From positions 496,001 through 560,000 of the forward strand of contig NZ_NWBU01000004.1 in NCBI RefSeq assembly GCF_003050615.1: a stretch of DNA of 64,000 nt. The letters are read 5' to 3'. The stretch is from Sphingomonas oleivorans. GTDB lineage: Bacteria; Pseudomonadota; Alphaproteobacteria; Sphingomonadales; Sphingomonadaceae. Numbering within the stretch: the stretch's first letter is position 1; each line of letters starts with the position of its first letter. This document shows positions 17,836-26,158 of this stretch, piece after piece. Below the pieces are notes generated by a model. That model was not told the origin of the DNA. It did no database searches and was given only the letters and a program-made list of their open reading frames with translations. A program made the position numbers and the translations under genes.

Positions 17836-18507
17836 ATGCATATTTCTCACAGGATCCTGGGCGCGGCGGCGGCCCTGTCGCTGCTCGGCACGGCCGCCTG
17901 CACCACCGATCCGGTGACGGGCGAGAAGCGCATGTCCAAGGCCGGGATCGGCGCGGGCCTTGGCGCGGGCGCGGGCGCACTGCTCGGCACGATCGTCGGC
18001 GGCAGGCGCAGCCGCACCGAGGCGATCGTCGGCGCGGGCATCGGCGCGATCGCCGGCACCGCGATCGGCGCCTATATGGACAAGCAGGAACGCGAGCTGA
18101 GGCAGAAGACGGCGGGCACCGATGTCGAGGTCATCCGCCAGGGCGACGAGCTCATGCTCAACATGCCGTCGGGCATCACCTTCGCCACCAACAGCTATGA
18201 AATCGCCCCGCCCTTCCGCAAGACGCTGGACGATGTCGCAGCGACGCTGGCCAATTATAACCAGACCTATATCGACGTGTACGGCCATACCGATTCGACC
18301 GGCAATGATGCGATCAACCTGCCCCTGTCGCAGAATCGCGCCCAGTCGGTCGCCAATTATCTGACGACCCGCGGCGTCGTCCGCGCGCGAATCGGCACGC
18401 AGGGCTTCGGCTCCAGCCAGCCCGTCGCGTCCAACGCGACGCCCGAAGGCCGGCAGCAGAATCGCCGTGTCGAGATCAAGATCGTCCCCGTGACGACCCA
18501 GGGCTGA
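17836..18507 (+). CDS. OmpA-family lipoprotein with glycine-zipper domain
   Basis: 223 residues. The signal sequence ends in LLGTAAC, a lipobox, so the mature protein is lipid-anchored. Residues 38-85 form a glycine-zipper segment (AGIGAGLGAGAGALLGTIVGG, GAGIGAIAGTAIGAYMD). The C-terminal 120 residues are an OmpA-like peptidoglycan-binding domain with VYGHTDSTGNDAINLPLSQN and RAQSVANYL, including the usual Asp and Arg that hold diaminopimelate. It likely tethers the outer membrane to the wall. AAAGGA precedes the ATG. It stands alone, with a hairpin after it. Confidence 0.93.
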   Translation: MHISHRILGAAAALSLLGTAACTTDPVTGEKRMSKAGIGAGLGAGAGALLGTIVGGRRSRTEAIVGAGIGAIAGTAIGAYMDKQERELRQKTAGTDVEVIRQGDELMLNMPSGITFATNSYEIAPPFRKTLDDVAATLANYNQTYIDVYGHTDSTGNDAINLPLSQNRAQSVANYLTTRGVVRARIGTQGFGSSQPVASNATPEGRQQNRRVEIKIVPVTTQG

Positions 18508-18516
18508 TGTTCGCGG

Positions 18517-18538
18517 GGGAAGGGCCGCTGCCCTTCCC
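18517..18538. terminator. Hairpin between convergent OmpA-like and tadA genes
   Basis: GGGAAGGGC and GCCCTTCCC pair perfectly over 9 bp around the loop CGCT. It lies 9 bases after the OmpA-like stop. No T tract follows, so it may be a weak or bidirectional terminator. Confidence 0.5.
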
Positions 18539-18559
18539 TCCCCTTATCGGGGCGGTCCG

Positions 18560-19012
18560 CTACCGCCGCCCCGCGAAAAAGACCCGCAGCATCTCCGCCG
18601 CCTCCCCCTCGCCGATTCCGGCATAGGTTTCGGGCCGGTGATGGCAGGTCGGCTGGGCGAAGAAGCGGGGCCCATGCGCCACCGCCCCACCCTTCGGATC
18701 CTCCGCCGCATAATAGAGCCGCGCCAGCCGCGCATGGGCGATTGCGCCGGCGCACATCGCGCAGGGCTCCAGCGTCACCCACAAATCGCACCCGTCGAGC
18801 CGGGGCTGGCCGATCGCCTCCGCCGCGCGGCGGATCACGACGATTTCGGCATGGGCGGTCGGATCGAGGCTGGCACGCATCATATTGGCGGAAGTGGCGA
18901 TCACCGCCCCGTCGCGCGTCACCACTGCGCCCACCGGCACCTCGCCCTCCTCGGCCGCGAGACGCGCGAGATCGAGCGCGAGCCGCATCGGGGCTGGAAG
19001 GGGAAAGGCCAT
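18560..19012 (-). CDS. tadA: tRNA-adenosine deaminase
   Basis: About 150 residues of the zinc deaminase fold. HAE (in TAHAEIVVIRRAA) and PCAMC (in LEPCAMCAGAIAHARLARL) are the zinc ligands and proton shuttle. GEVPVGAVV at the N-terminus and the C-terminal TYAGIGEGEAAEMLRVFF fit TadA, which converts A34 to inosine in tRNA-Arg(ACG) and, as an essential enzyme, is normally present once. A guanine deaminase or similar cannot be excluded. The ATG at 19048 is an alternative start adding 12 residues; I prefer 19012 because the extension is low-complexity. Confidence 0.85.
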   Translation of the reverse strand: MAFPLPAPMRLALDLARLAAEEGEVPVGAVVTRDGAVIATSANMMRASLDPTAHAEIVVIRRAAEAIGQPRLDGCDLWVTLEPCAMCAGAIAHARLARLYYAAEDPKGGAVAHGPRFFAQPTCHHRPETYAGIGEGEAAEMLRVFFAGRR

Positions 19013-19055
19013 GCGGCCCCGCATAGCCGGGGCGGCGGCCATTCTCAAATGGCCC

Positions 19056-19262
19056 TTAGCGCAGCTTCGGCACCAGATCGGGCCTCAGCAGCACGACCAG
19101 CGTGAAGATCACGCCCGGCAGCCAGCCGATGAGGGTTAGGAGCACGGAGATCCAGAAGGCCGGTGTGATCCCGCGCACCAGGAACAGGCCGAGCGGCGGC
19201 AGGAGGATGGCGGCGATGATCGCGAGTGGCCCAACGCCCGCCTCTCCTCCCGCCGCAGCCAT
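19056..19262 (-). CDS. YqaE/Pmp3 family small membrane protein
   Basis: 68 residues with two transmembrane helices: PLAIIAAILLPPLGLFLVRG and FWISVLLTLIGWLPGVIFTL. The PPLG turn and IGWLPGVIF segment are the signature of UPF0057/Pmp3, small stress-induced membrane-potential proteins. It starts 2 bases after the stop of the upstream membrane-anchored protein gene and is followed closely by tadA, so a small operon of three genes is likely. Confidence 0.9.
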   Translation of the reverse strand: MAAAGGEAGVGPLAIIAAILLPPLGLFLVRGITPAFWISVLLTLIGWLPGVIFTLVVLLRPDLVPKLR

Positions 19263-19264
19263 GA

Positions 19265-19543
19265 TTATTGCGCCTTCTCCACGTCGACCGTCGGGACCTT
19301 GATCTCCTCCTTGGTCTTGCCGACCTCAACCTTCGGCACATCGATCGACTCGGTCTTGGTGCCGACCTTCACGTCCGCGGTCTTCACATCGAAAGTCGGT
19401 GCCTGGCCGCCCTCCACGGCGACCTTCGGCAGCTTCGTTTCCCGCGTCTGCGTAACGTCGATCAGCCCGAAGGCGAAGGCGGCGATGATGGCGAGTATGG
19501 CCACGACGGCAATGACGAGGCCGCTGCGCGCTCCTGTGGTCAT
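19265..19543 (-). CDS. Membrane-anchored periplasmic protein with V-P-x-V repeats, unknown function
   Basis: 92 residues. The ATG at 19543 has AGGAG upstream. One transmembrane helix (GLVIAVVAILAIIAAFAFGL) is followed by about 60 periplasmic residues built of short alternating charged and beta-prone units: TKLPKVAVEGG, ESIDVPKVEVGKT, EEIKVPTVDVEKA. The units look like imperfect internal repeats. No known domain is recognised. It is the first gene of the probable yqaE operon, and a possible stress promoter lies just upstream. Confidence 0.75.
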   Translation of the reverse strand: MTTGARSGLVIAVVAILAIIAAFAFGLIDVTQTRETKLPKVAVEGGQAPTFDVKTADVKVGTKTESIDVPKVEVGKTKEEIKVPTVDVEKAQ

Positions 19544-19578
19544 GACAGGCTCTCCTATTGTCTGAACCGAAAGGCTCC

Positions 19579-19604
19579 AACGAATGCCGCGGCGGAGGGG
19601 TTGC
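19579..19604 (-). promoter_or_regulatory. Possible EcfG-type promoter of the V-P-x-V protein / yqaE operon
   Basis: On the minus strand GCAAC (19604-19600), a 17-base spacer and CGTT (19582-19579). This is one mismatch from the EcfG consensus GGAAC-N16/17-CGTT. It lies 36 bases before the ATG at 19543, a sensible distance. Pmp3/YqaE proteins are stress-linked, which fits. Confidence 0.4.
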
Positions 19605-19706
19605 ATCCTCATTGGGGAGGGCCGGTCCGAAGCCGGTTGACGAATCCCTGGCCTGCCGCTATCCGGCCGCACTTTCCGGGCAACCGATCATCAGGACGAT
19701 TAGACC

Positions 19707-19991
19707 ATGTCGCGCATTTGCGAACTGACCGGCAAGGGCCGTCAGGTGGGCCACAATGTTTCCCACGCCAACAACAAGACCAAGCGGACCTTCCTGCCGA
19801 ATCTGCAGAATGTCACGCTGATCTCCGATGCTCTGGGCAAGGGCGTGAAGCTGCGCGTCTCGACGCACGGCCTGCGTTCGGTCGAACATGTCGGCGGCCT
19901 CGACAACTGGCTGGTCAAGACGTCGGACGACAAGCTGTCGCTCCGCGCGCGCCGTCTGAAGCGCGAAGTCGCGAAGGCGATCGCCGCCTGA
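19707..19991 (+). CDS. rpmB: 50S ribosomal protein L28
   Basis: 94 residues, beginning [34 protein letters not shown], which is the L28 signature. The alphaproteobacterial form is longer than the 78-residue E. coli protein and here ends [12 protein letters not shown]. There are no zinc-binding Cys pairs, so it does not depend on zinc. It stands alone between the yqaE operon (divergent) and the Tyr/Gly-rich gene. Confidence 0.97.
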   Translation: MSRICELTGKGRQVGHNVSHANNKTKRTFLPNLQNVTLISDALGKGVKLRVSTHGLRSVEHVGGLDNWLVKTSDDKLSLRARRLKREVAKAIAA

Positions 19992-20280
19992 TCCCGCGGG
20001 ATCGCCGCGCGGGCGGTCCCCCATTACTCGTCATTCGGCGAAAGCCGGAATCTCCCCCTGTCCGCCGATCAGGCTTAAAGGGGAGAATCCGGCAGGCGCC
20101 GTCATGCCCATTCTCCTTCCTCTCCTGCGCATGAACGCCGGCTAACTGCCGCATTCAGTCTCGGCTCACGCGAATCGAGCTATAAGGCAGCATCGACGAA
20201 GAGGCGGATATCCGGAACGATCCGGCACCAGCCTGCGAACGTTGACCGGGTAAACGCTTTTTGTGCTCAAGGAGAGTCAC

Positions 20281-20772
20281 ATGCTCGCCAGGACGCTCAG
20301 CCTCGCGGCAACGGCGATCGCTGCGATGACGCTGACCCCCAGCGCCGCCAATGCGCAATATTATGACTACGGCTATTATAGCCGGGGTGATTATGATCGT
20401 GGCTATTATCGCGGCTATCGTGGGGATTATTATCGGGATCGCCCCGGCTATTATTATGGTGATCGGGGCTATCGCGAACATCGCCGTCATTGGCGCGGGG
20501 ATCGCTATTACGGCCGCGGCGGCCGCTATTATGGCGATCGACGCTATTATGATGGCCGGCGCTACTATGGCGATCGACGTTATTATGGCGATCGGCGCTA
20601 TTATTATGGTCGTTGCCGCGACAGTGGCACCGGCGGCACGATCCTCGGCGCGATCGCGGGCGGCCTGCTCGGCGATGCGGCGGTGGGCCGCCATGGCGAT
20701 GAAACGGCCGGTGCGATCGCCGGCGCCGGCATCGGTGCACTGATCGGCCGGGGGATCGATCGCAATTGCTGA
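20281..20772 (+). CDS. Exported Tyr/Arg/Gly-rich repeat protein with glycine-zipper tail
   Basis: 163 residues; AAGGAGA lies 6 bases before the ATG at 20281. A cleavable signal peptide ends SAANAQ (about residue 25). Residues 26-112 are a low-complexity run of YYGDRRYY-type units (RYYGDRRYYDGRRYYGDRRY), giving a very basic, aromatic surface. The tail is a glycine-zipper 2TM-like segment (GGTILGAIAGGLLGDAAVG, AGAIAGAGIGALIGRGID) and ends with Cys. Only the zipper is a known domain (17-kDa surface-antigen type). It probably associates with the outer membrane or wall. A strong terminator follows. Confidence 0.85.
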   Translation: MLARTLSLAATAIAAMTLTPSAANAQYYDYGYYSRGDYDRGYYRGYRGDYYRDRPGYYYGDRGYREHRRHWRGDRYYGRGGRYYGDRRYYDGRRYYGDRRYYGDRRYYYGRCRDSGTGGTILGAIAGGLLGDAAVGRHGDETAGAIAGAGIGALIGRGIDRNC

Positions 20773-20821
20773 TCGGTAATCTCGTACAGCTTTCCCTCGA
20801 GTAGCGTAATGAGGGGCAGGG

Positions 20822-20859
20822 AGGCCGGGGTTCCTTAAGAGCCCCGGCCTTTCTTTTTC
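20822..20859 (+). terminator. Rho-independent terminator after the Tyr/Gly-rich protein gene
   Basis: AGGCCGGGG and CCCCGGCCT pair over 9 bp with a loop of about 11 bases, followed by TTCTTTTT. It sits 50 bases after the stop codon and before the convergent cobT end. Confidence 0.9.
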
Positions 20860-20875
20860 CTGGCTGGAAGATCGC

Positions 20876-22711
20876 CTACGCCGCTTCGTCGAACAGCGCC
20901 GCGAGTTGCTCCACCATCGTGCCGCCGAGCTGCTCGGCATCCATGATCGTCACCGCGCGCGCATAATAGCGCGTCACGTCATGGCCGATGCCGATGGCGA
21001 TCAGCTCGACCGAGGATTTCGTCTCGATCCAGTGGATCACCTGGCGCAGATGCTTTTCCAGATAGCTGCCCGAATTGACCGACAGCGTCGAATCGTCGAC
21101 CGGCGCCCCGTCCGAGATCACCATCAGGATGCGCCGCTCCTCATGCCGGCCAATCAGCCGGTTATGCGCCCAGAGCAGCGCCTCGCCGTCGATATTTTCC
21201 TTGAGCAGCCCCTCGCGCATCATCAGGCCGAGATTCTTGCGCGCGCGCCGCCAAGGCTCGTCCGCCCGCTTGTAGACAATATGGCGCAGGTCGTTGAGCC
21301 GCCCCGGCGCCGCCGGCCGCCCCGCACCGAGCCAGGCCTCGCGGCTCTGCCCGCCCTTCCAGGCGCGCGTGGTGAAGCCCAATATCTCCACCTTGACGCC
21401 GCAACGCTCCAGCGTGCGCGCGAGGATGTCGGCCGAGATCGCGGCGATCGAGATGGGCCGCCCGCGCATCGATCCCGAATTGTCGATGAGGAGCGTCACG
21501 ATCGTGTCGCGGAAATCGGTCTCCCGCTCGATCTTGTAGCTCAAGGAATGGGCCGGATTGATGACGACGCGCGCCAGCCGCGCCGCGTCGAGCAGCCCTT
21601 CCTCCTGGTCGAAATCCCAGCTCCGGTTCTGCTGCGCCATCAGCCGGCGCTGCAGCCGGTTGGCGAGCTTGGTGACGGCGCCCTGGAGATGAACGAGCTG
21701 CTGGTCGAGATAGGAGCGCAGCCGCGTCAACTCGTCCTCGTCGCACAACTCCCCCGCCTCGACCACCTCGTCGAAGCGCGTCGTATAGGCCTTATATTCG
21801 AGGAAGCGGTCATGCTCGGAAAGCGGCCGGTTGGGCCGCACGGGCTTCATCCCTTCCTCGCCATCCTCGCCCAGATCGGCGTCGCGCTCGGCGGATTCCT
21901 CCTCCTGGGTCTGACGGCTCTCGCCCTGCTCCTCGCCGTCCTGCTCGGTCTCGGCGCGGCTCTCCATCTCGCTGTCGCTATGACCGCCCGAATCCTGGGA
22001 TTCGTCCTCGCCCTCCTCGCCTTCGGACTGGTCCTCGCCCTCGCCTTCCTCGCCCTCCTCCTCGGCCTGTTCGGGCTCGACCTGGCCGTCGACGAGTTGG
22101 AGGTCCTCCAGCAGCCGCGCCGTCAGCCGGGCAAAGGCGGCCTGGTCGTCGAGCGCCATGGCGAGCGCGTCGAGATCCTTGCCCGCTTTCTCCTCGATCC
22201 AGTCGCGCACCAGCGACAGGCCATGTTCGGCGATTGCCGGCGGCGCCTCGCCGGTCAGCCTTTCGCGCGCCATCAGCCCGATCGCGGAGGAGAGCGGCAC
22301 CTCCTCACGGCTGCGCGCGCGCGTCAGCGGATCGGATTTGAGCCGCATGTCGAGCGCATGGGAAAGATTGGCGCGCACCCCCTCCATCGCGCGCGATCCC
22401 AGCGCCTCCACCCGCGCCGTCTCGACTGCGTCGAACACCGCGCGCGCCACCGCTTCCTGCGGTGCGTTACGCGCATGAAGCGCGGGATCATGATGCCGCA
22501 TCCTGAGCGCAAAGCCGTCCGCGAAGCCCCGCGCCTCGGCCACCTGGGCCGCCGGCAGCCCGCGCGCCGGCATCGGCACGCGAAGCTGATTGAACGAGGC
22601 GGAGGGCGCGTCGGCGGTGAAGGACAGCTCCAGCTCCGCCTCATGCGCCATCGCCCGCGCGGCGCCCGCCAGCACCTGCCGGAACGCCTCAAGAGGATTC
22701 TGCTCGGCCAC
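20876..22711 (-). CDS. cobT: Cobaltochelatase CobT-type subunit (acidic linker + VWA domain)
   Basis: About 611 residues. A helical N-terminal part is followed at about residues 215-290 by an extremely acidic Glu/Asp/Ser linker. The C-terminal von Willebrand A domain has the MIDAS motif [13 protein letters not shown] and later [17 protein letters not shown]. CobT and the AAA+ CobS form the chaperone part of aerobic cobaltochelatase, with CobN as catalytic subunit. No cobN is present here. I chose the GTG at 22711, because GCGAGG lies 6 bases before it; the TTG at 22717 is too close to that site. It follows cobS with a 59-bp gap that contains a short GC hairpin. Confidence 0.92.
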   Translation of the reverse strand: MAEQNPLEAFRQVLAGAARAMAHEAELELSFTADAPSASFNQLRVPMPARGLPAAQVAEARGFADGFALRMRHHDPALHARNAPQEAVARAVFDAVETARVEALGSRAMEGVRANLSHALDMRLKSDPLTRARSREEVPLSSAIGLMARERLTGEAPPAIAEHGLSLVRDWIEEKAGKDLDALAMALDDQAAFARLTARLLEDLQLVDGQVEPEQAEEEGEEGEGEDQSEGEEGEDESQDSGGHSDSEMESRAETEQDGEEQGESRQTQEEESAERDADLGEDGEEGMKPVRPNRPLSEHDRFLEYKAYTTRFDEVVEAGELCDEDELTRLRSYLDQQLVHLQGAVTKLANRLQRRLMAQQNRSWDFDQEEGLLDAARLARVVINPAHSLSYKIERETDFRDTIVTLLIDNSGSMRGRPISIAAISADILARTLERCGVKVEILGFTTRAWKGGQSREAWLGAGRPAAPGRLNDLRHIVYKRADEPWRRARKNLGLMMREGLLKENIDGEALLWAHNRLIGRHEERRILMVISDGAPVDDSTLSVNSGSYLEKHLRQVIHWIETKSSVELIAIGIGHDVTRYYARAVTIMDAEQLGGTMVEQLAALFDEAA

Positions 22712-22770
22712 TCGCAACCTCGCCCGTCAGATCGTCATCCCCCGGCCCCTTGCCGGGGAGATGGCCGAAG

Positions 22771-23775
22771 CTAAGCCTTGCCCACCACGCTTTCGGGCAG
22801 GTCCTTGCCGAACACGCGCTGATAATATTCCGCCACCAGCGCACGCTCCGCCTCGTCGCACTTATTGAGGAAGGAGAGGCGGAAGGCGAAACCGATATCG
22901 CCGAAAATCAGCGCATTCTGCGCCCAGCTGATCACGGTGCGCGGGCTCATCACGGTCGATATGTCGCCAGCGATGAAGCCCTGGCGGGTCAGGTCGGCGA
23001 CCTTGACCATATTGTCGACCACCTTCTTGCCGTCGGGCTTGTCATATTCGCCCGATTTGGCGAGCACGATCTGCGCCTCGGTCGCGGCCGGCAGATAGTT
23101 CAGCGTGACGACGATGTTCCAGCGGTCCATCTGGCCCTGGTTGATCTGCTGCGTGCCATGATAGAGGCCGGTCGTGTCGCCCAGCCCCACCGTATTGGCG
23201 GTCGCGAACAGGCGGAACCAGGGGTTCGGCCGGATCACGCGATTCTGGTCGAGCAGCGTCAGCTTGCCCTCCGTCTCCAGCACGCGCTGGATCACGAACA
23301 TCACATCGGGCCGGCCCGCATCATATTCGTCGAACACGATCGCGGTCGGCGTCTGCAGCGCCCAGGGGAGCAGGCCTTCTTGGAATTCGGTGATCTGCTG
23401 GCCGTCGCGAAGCACGATCGCGTCGCGGCCGATCAGGTCGATGCGGCTGATATGCGCGTCGAGGTTGATGCGTACGCACGGCCAGTTGAGCCGCGCCGCC
23501 ACCTGCTCGATATGGCTCGACTTGCCGGTGCCGTGATAGCCCTGCACCATCACGCGGCGATTATGCGCGAAGCCGGCGACGATCGCCATCGTCGTGTCCG
23601 GATCGAACACATAGGCCGGATCGAGATCGGGCACGCGCTCGTCCGCCTCCGAAAAGGCCGGCACCTGAAGCTCGCTGTCGATCCCGAAAAGGTCGCGCAC
23701 CTTCACCATCCGGTCGGGCGCATCGAGCACGGTGGCCGCGCGGCTGTCGGGCTGAACGTTCGGAATATCGGCCAT
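22771..23775 (-). CDS. cobS: Cobaltochelatase CobS-type AAA+ subunit
   Basis: 334 residues. It has Walker A ([18 protein letters not shown], near residue 75), Walker B ([11 protein letters not shown]), and sensor-type [20 protein letters not shown]. These are typical of the MoxR-like AAA+ ATPase CobS. The ATG at 23775 has AGAAGG upstream; ATGs 13 and 7 codons earlier are possible. It lies 31 bases after the J-domain gene and before cobT, the conserved alphaproteobacterial order. Without a nearby cobN the pair may serve cobalamin made elsewhere in the genome or another remodelling job. Confidence 0.95.
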   Translation of the reverse strand: MADIPNVQPDSRAATVLDAPDRMVKVRDLFGIDSELQVPAFSEADERVPDLDPAYVFDPDTTMAIVAGFAHNRRVMVQGYHGTGKSSHIEQVAARLNWPCVRINLDAHISRIDLIGRDAIVLRDGQQITEFQEGLLPWALQTPTAIVFDEYDAGRPDVMFVIQRVLETEGKLTLLDQNRVIRPNPWFRLFATANTVGLGDTTGLYHGTQQINQGQMDRWNIVVTLNYLPAATEAQIVLAKSGEYDKPDGKKVVDNMVKVADLTRQGFIAGDISTVMSPRTVISWAQNALIFGDIGFAFRLSFLNKCDEAERALVAEYYQRVFGKDLPESVVGKA

Positions 23776-23806
23776 GATCGTGCCTTCTGACTTCATTGGT
23801 CCTGGC

Positions 23807-24394
23807 TCAGGCAAATGCCGGAGCGGATTTGAGTTGCGTATAGGCGGATATCACATCCTGCAAAGCCTTCTCATGCGATCTGTCGCCGCCGTTACGGTCC
23901 GGATGATAGCGCCGGACCAGCTCGGCATAACGTGCCCTCAAGGCGCGGCGATCCGCATCCGTTCCCAGCCCCAATATCTTGAGCGCCTTGCGGTCGCGCT
24001 CGCTGAGCAGCTTGCCGTCCTTGCGTTCCGCCTCGCGCGCCGCGAATCGCGCACCGATCGCGTCGAGCGGATCGATGAAGTCGCTCCAGCGCGGCGTGCT
24101 GCCGGCATTGACCGAAAAGGCGCGCGTCTCGCGCTCCCAGCCGGCATAGGGCCGCTGCTGCGCCTCTATCTCCTCGGCATCCATCCCGTCGAAGAAATTA
24201 TAGCGCGCATTGAATGCGCGGACATGATCGAGGCACAGCCAGCGCCAGTCGCCCGGCCCGTCAAAGCCCGAACGCCGTTCGCCGGGCGCGCGGAACTCGC
24301 CGGGCTCGGTGCAGCCCGGATGGTCGCAATGCCGACGCCGGCCGCCGACCCGTCCGTGGAACCTGTCCCCCTTCGCCCGCCTCTCTTCGCTCAA
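23807..24394 (-). CDS. J-domain protein with N-terminal zinc-like motif
   Basis: 195 residues. The N-terminus has [15 protein letters not shown] and [20 protein letters not shown], with Cys/His spacing suggestive of a metal site. The C-terminal 65 residues form a J domain ([20 protein letters not shown]) with the required HPD in [14 protein letters not shown], so it should stimulate an Hsp70 (DnaK). It is not classical DnaJ: the G/F and Cys-rich domains are missing and the J domain is at the C-terminus. It heads the cobS-cobT unit and is divergent from bolA. Confidence 0.9.
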   Translation of the reverse strand: MSEERRAKGDRFHGRVGGRRRHCDHPGCTEPGEFRAPGERRSGFDGPGDWRWLCLDHVRAFNARYNFFDGMDAEEIEAQQRPYAGWERETRAFSVNAGSTPRWSDFIDPLDAIGARFAAREAERKDGKLLSERDRKALKILGLGTDADRRALRARYAELVRRYHPDRNGGDRSHEKALQDVISAYTQLKSAPAFA

Positions 24395-24434
24395 AATCCG
24401 TCCCTCTGCCTCGTAAACCCTTTATATAGGCCGC

Positions 24435-24728
24435 ATGACCGACAAACCTACAGGCCCCGTCGCCGCCGAGATCGCCCGGCGGCTCCAATCCGCCCTTTCC
24501 CCCGAACGGCTCGCCGTGATCGACGACAGCGAGAAGCATCGCGGCCATGCCGGCCATGATGCGCGCGGCGAAAGCCATTTCACCGTGGAGATCGTCAGCA
24601 GCCTGTTCGAGGGGCAGAACCGCGTCGCCCGTCAGCGCGCGGTGAACGCCGCGCTCGCCGATCTGCTCGCGCAGCGCGTCCATGCGCTCGCCATCAAGGC
24701 GCGGACACCGGCGGAGGACGCCACATGA
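24435..24728 (+). CDS. BolA family protein
   Basis: 97 residues with the BolA class fold: VAAEIARRLQSALSPERLAVIDDSEKH, then the conserved His and Phe in GESHFTVEIVSSLFEGQNRVARQRAVNAAL. BolA proteins partner monothiol glutaredoxins in Fe-S and stress physiology. The ATG is 40 bases from the divergent J-domain gene. Its stop overlaps the GST start (ATGA), so the two are coupled. Confidence 0.93.
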   Translation: MTDKPTGPVAAEIARRLQSALSPERLAVIDDSEKHRGHAGHDARGESHFTVEIVSSLFEGQNRVARQRAVNAALADLLAQRVHALAIKARTPAEDAT

Positions 24729-25432
24729 GCTATGATCTCTGGTATTGGCCGGACATTCCGGGACGCGGCGAATTCGTCCGTCTCGCGCTGGAAGCGGGCC
24801 AGATCCCCTATCGCGATCGGGGGCGCGAGGGCGATGGGGATTTCAGCAGGGTCGCCGCCGATCTCGACCTTCCCCGCGACACCCCCTCCTTCGCGCCGCC
24901 CTATCTGATCGCGGACGGGATGGTGATCGGCCAGACCGCCAACATCCTTCTCTTCCTGGGCGAAAAACATGGTCTCGCGCCCGCCGACACCGCAGGCCGG
25001 CTGTGGGTGAACCAGCTCCAGCTCACCATCGCCGATGTGGTGACGGAGGCGCACAACGTTCATCATCCGATCGGCCCCAGCCTCTATTATGAGGATCAGC
25101 AGGCCGAGGCCGCCCGCGCGGCGAAAGTCTTCCGCGAAGAGCGCCTGCCCGCTTTCCTCGCCTATTTCGAACGTGTCCTCGCCCGCCACGGATCATGGCT
25201 CGCCGGGCCGGGCTGGAGCTATGCCGATCTCTCGCTGTTCCAGCTGGTGGAAGGGCTGAGATTCGCCTTCCCCAAGCGCATGGCCTCGGTCGCCCGCGAT
25301 ACGCCGCGCGTGCTTACGCTCCACGAAGCGGTGGCAAAGCTGCCGGCGCTGCGTCCCTATCTGTCGAGCGATCGCCGCCTGCCTTTCGGCGAGGGCATCT
25401 TCCGTCATTATCCGGAACTCGACGCGCATTGA
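24725..25432 (+). CDS. Glutathione S-transferase
   Basis: 235 residues. The thioredoxin-like N-terminus begins SYDLWYWPDIPGRGEFVRLALEAG, has the cis-Pro segment (APPYLIADGMVIGQTANILLFL) with the glutathione-binding Q-T pair, and is followed by an all-helical C-terminal domain with SYADLSLFQLVEGL. The N-terminal tyrosine and PGRGE resemble sigma/alpha-like classes. The substrate is unknown. It overlaps bolA by 4 bases. Confidence 0.9.
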   Translation: MSYDLWYWPDIPGRGEFVRLALEAGQIPYRDRGREGDGDFSRVAADLDLPRDTPSFAPPYLIADGMVIGQTANILLFLGEKHGLAPADTAGRLWVNQLQLTIADVVTEAHNVHHPIGPSLYYEDQQAEAARAAKVFREERLPAFLAYFERVLARHGSWLAGPGWSYADLSLFQLVEGLRFAFPKRMASVARDTPRVLTLHEAVAKLPALRPYLSSDRRLPFGEGIFRHYPELDAH

Positions 25433-25492
25433 GGCGGAAAATCGGGCTTTGAGTTGCCCTGAAGCCCCCCGGCAAGTAAAGCCGCCCCCGCC

Positions 25493-26158
25493 ATGGCAGA
25501 CCAGATCATCTTCGCCATCCCCAAGGGCCGCATCCTCGAGGAAGCGCTGCCGCTGCTCGCGCGCGTCGGGATCGAGCCCGAGCCGGCCTTTTCGGACGAG
25601 GGCAGCCGCGCGCTGCGCTTCGCCACCAACCGGCCGGAGATCGGCCTGATCCGCGTGCGCGCCTTCGATGTCGCCACCTTCGTCGCCCATGGCGCGGCGC
25701 AGCTCGGCATCGTCGGATCGGACGTGCTGATGGAATTCGACTATTCGGAACTCTATGCGCCGGTGGACCTGGACATCGGCCATTGCCGCCTGTCTGTCGC
25801 CGAGCCCGCTGCAATGGCCGAAGGCGACGATCCGCGCGAATGGAGCCATGTCCGCGTCGCGACCAAATATCCCAACCTCACCCGCCGCCATTTCGAGGCG
25901 CGCGGCGTGCAGGCCGAATGCGTCAAGCTCAACGGCGCGATGGAGATCGCCCCGGTGCTGGGCCTTTCCAGCCGCATCGTCGACCTCGTCTCCTCGGGCA
26001 GGACGCTCAAGGAAAATGGCCTGGTCGAGGTCGAGACGGTCGCCAGCGTCTCCGCCCGGCTGATCGTCAACCGCGCCGCCTTCAAGACGCGCGCCGCCGA
26101 CATGGCGCCGCTGGTCGAGGCATTCCGCGAGGCTGTGGGAGGCCGGCGTGCCGCTTAG
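25493..26158 (+). CDS. hisG: ATP phosphoribosyltransferase, short form
   Basis: 221 residues, the first enzyme of histidine synthesis. It has [18 protein letters not shown], the DV segment [12 protein letters not shown], and the PRPP-binding loop [16 protein letters not shown]. The C-terminal regulatory domain of long HisG is missing, so this is the HisG-S type that needs HisZ for activity and feedback; no hisZ is seen in the window. Its stop overlaps the hisD start region by 11 bases, indicating one transcript. Confidence 0.96.
   Translation: MADQIIFAIPKGRILEEALPLLARVGIEPEPAFSDEGSRALRFATNRPEIGLIRVRAFDVATFVAHGAAQLGIVGSDVLMEFDYSELYAPVDLDIGHCRLSVAEPAAMAEGDDPREWSHVRVATKYPNLTRRHFEARGVQAECVKLNGAMEIAPVLGLSSRIVDLVSSGRTLKENGLVEVETVASVSARLIVNRAAFKTRAADMAPLVEAFREAVGGRRAA

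Noticed and set aside
20240-20280. TTGACC as a -35 box of the Tyr/Gly-rich gene, and GGAAC upstream as EcfG
   Set aside because: No -10 fits between TTGACC and the ATG. The GGAAC to CGTT distance is 21 bases, too long for EcfG.
20360-20610. Short tandem repeats that resemble a CRISPR or satellite
   Set aside because: They are in frame and encode the Tyr/Gly/Arg repeat of an exported protein; spacing is irregular and there are no unique spacers.
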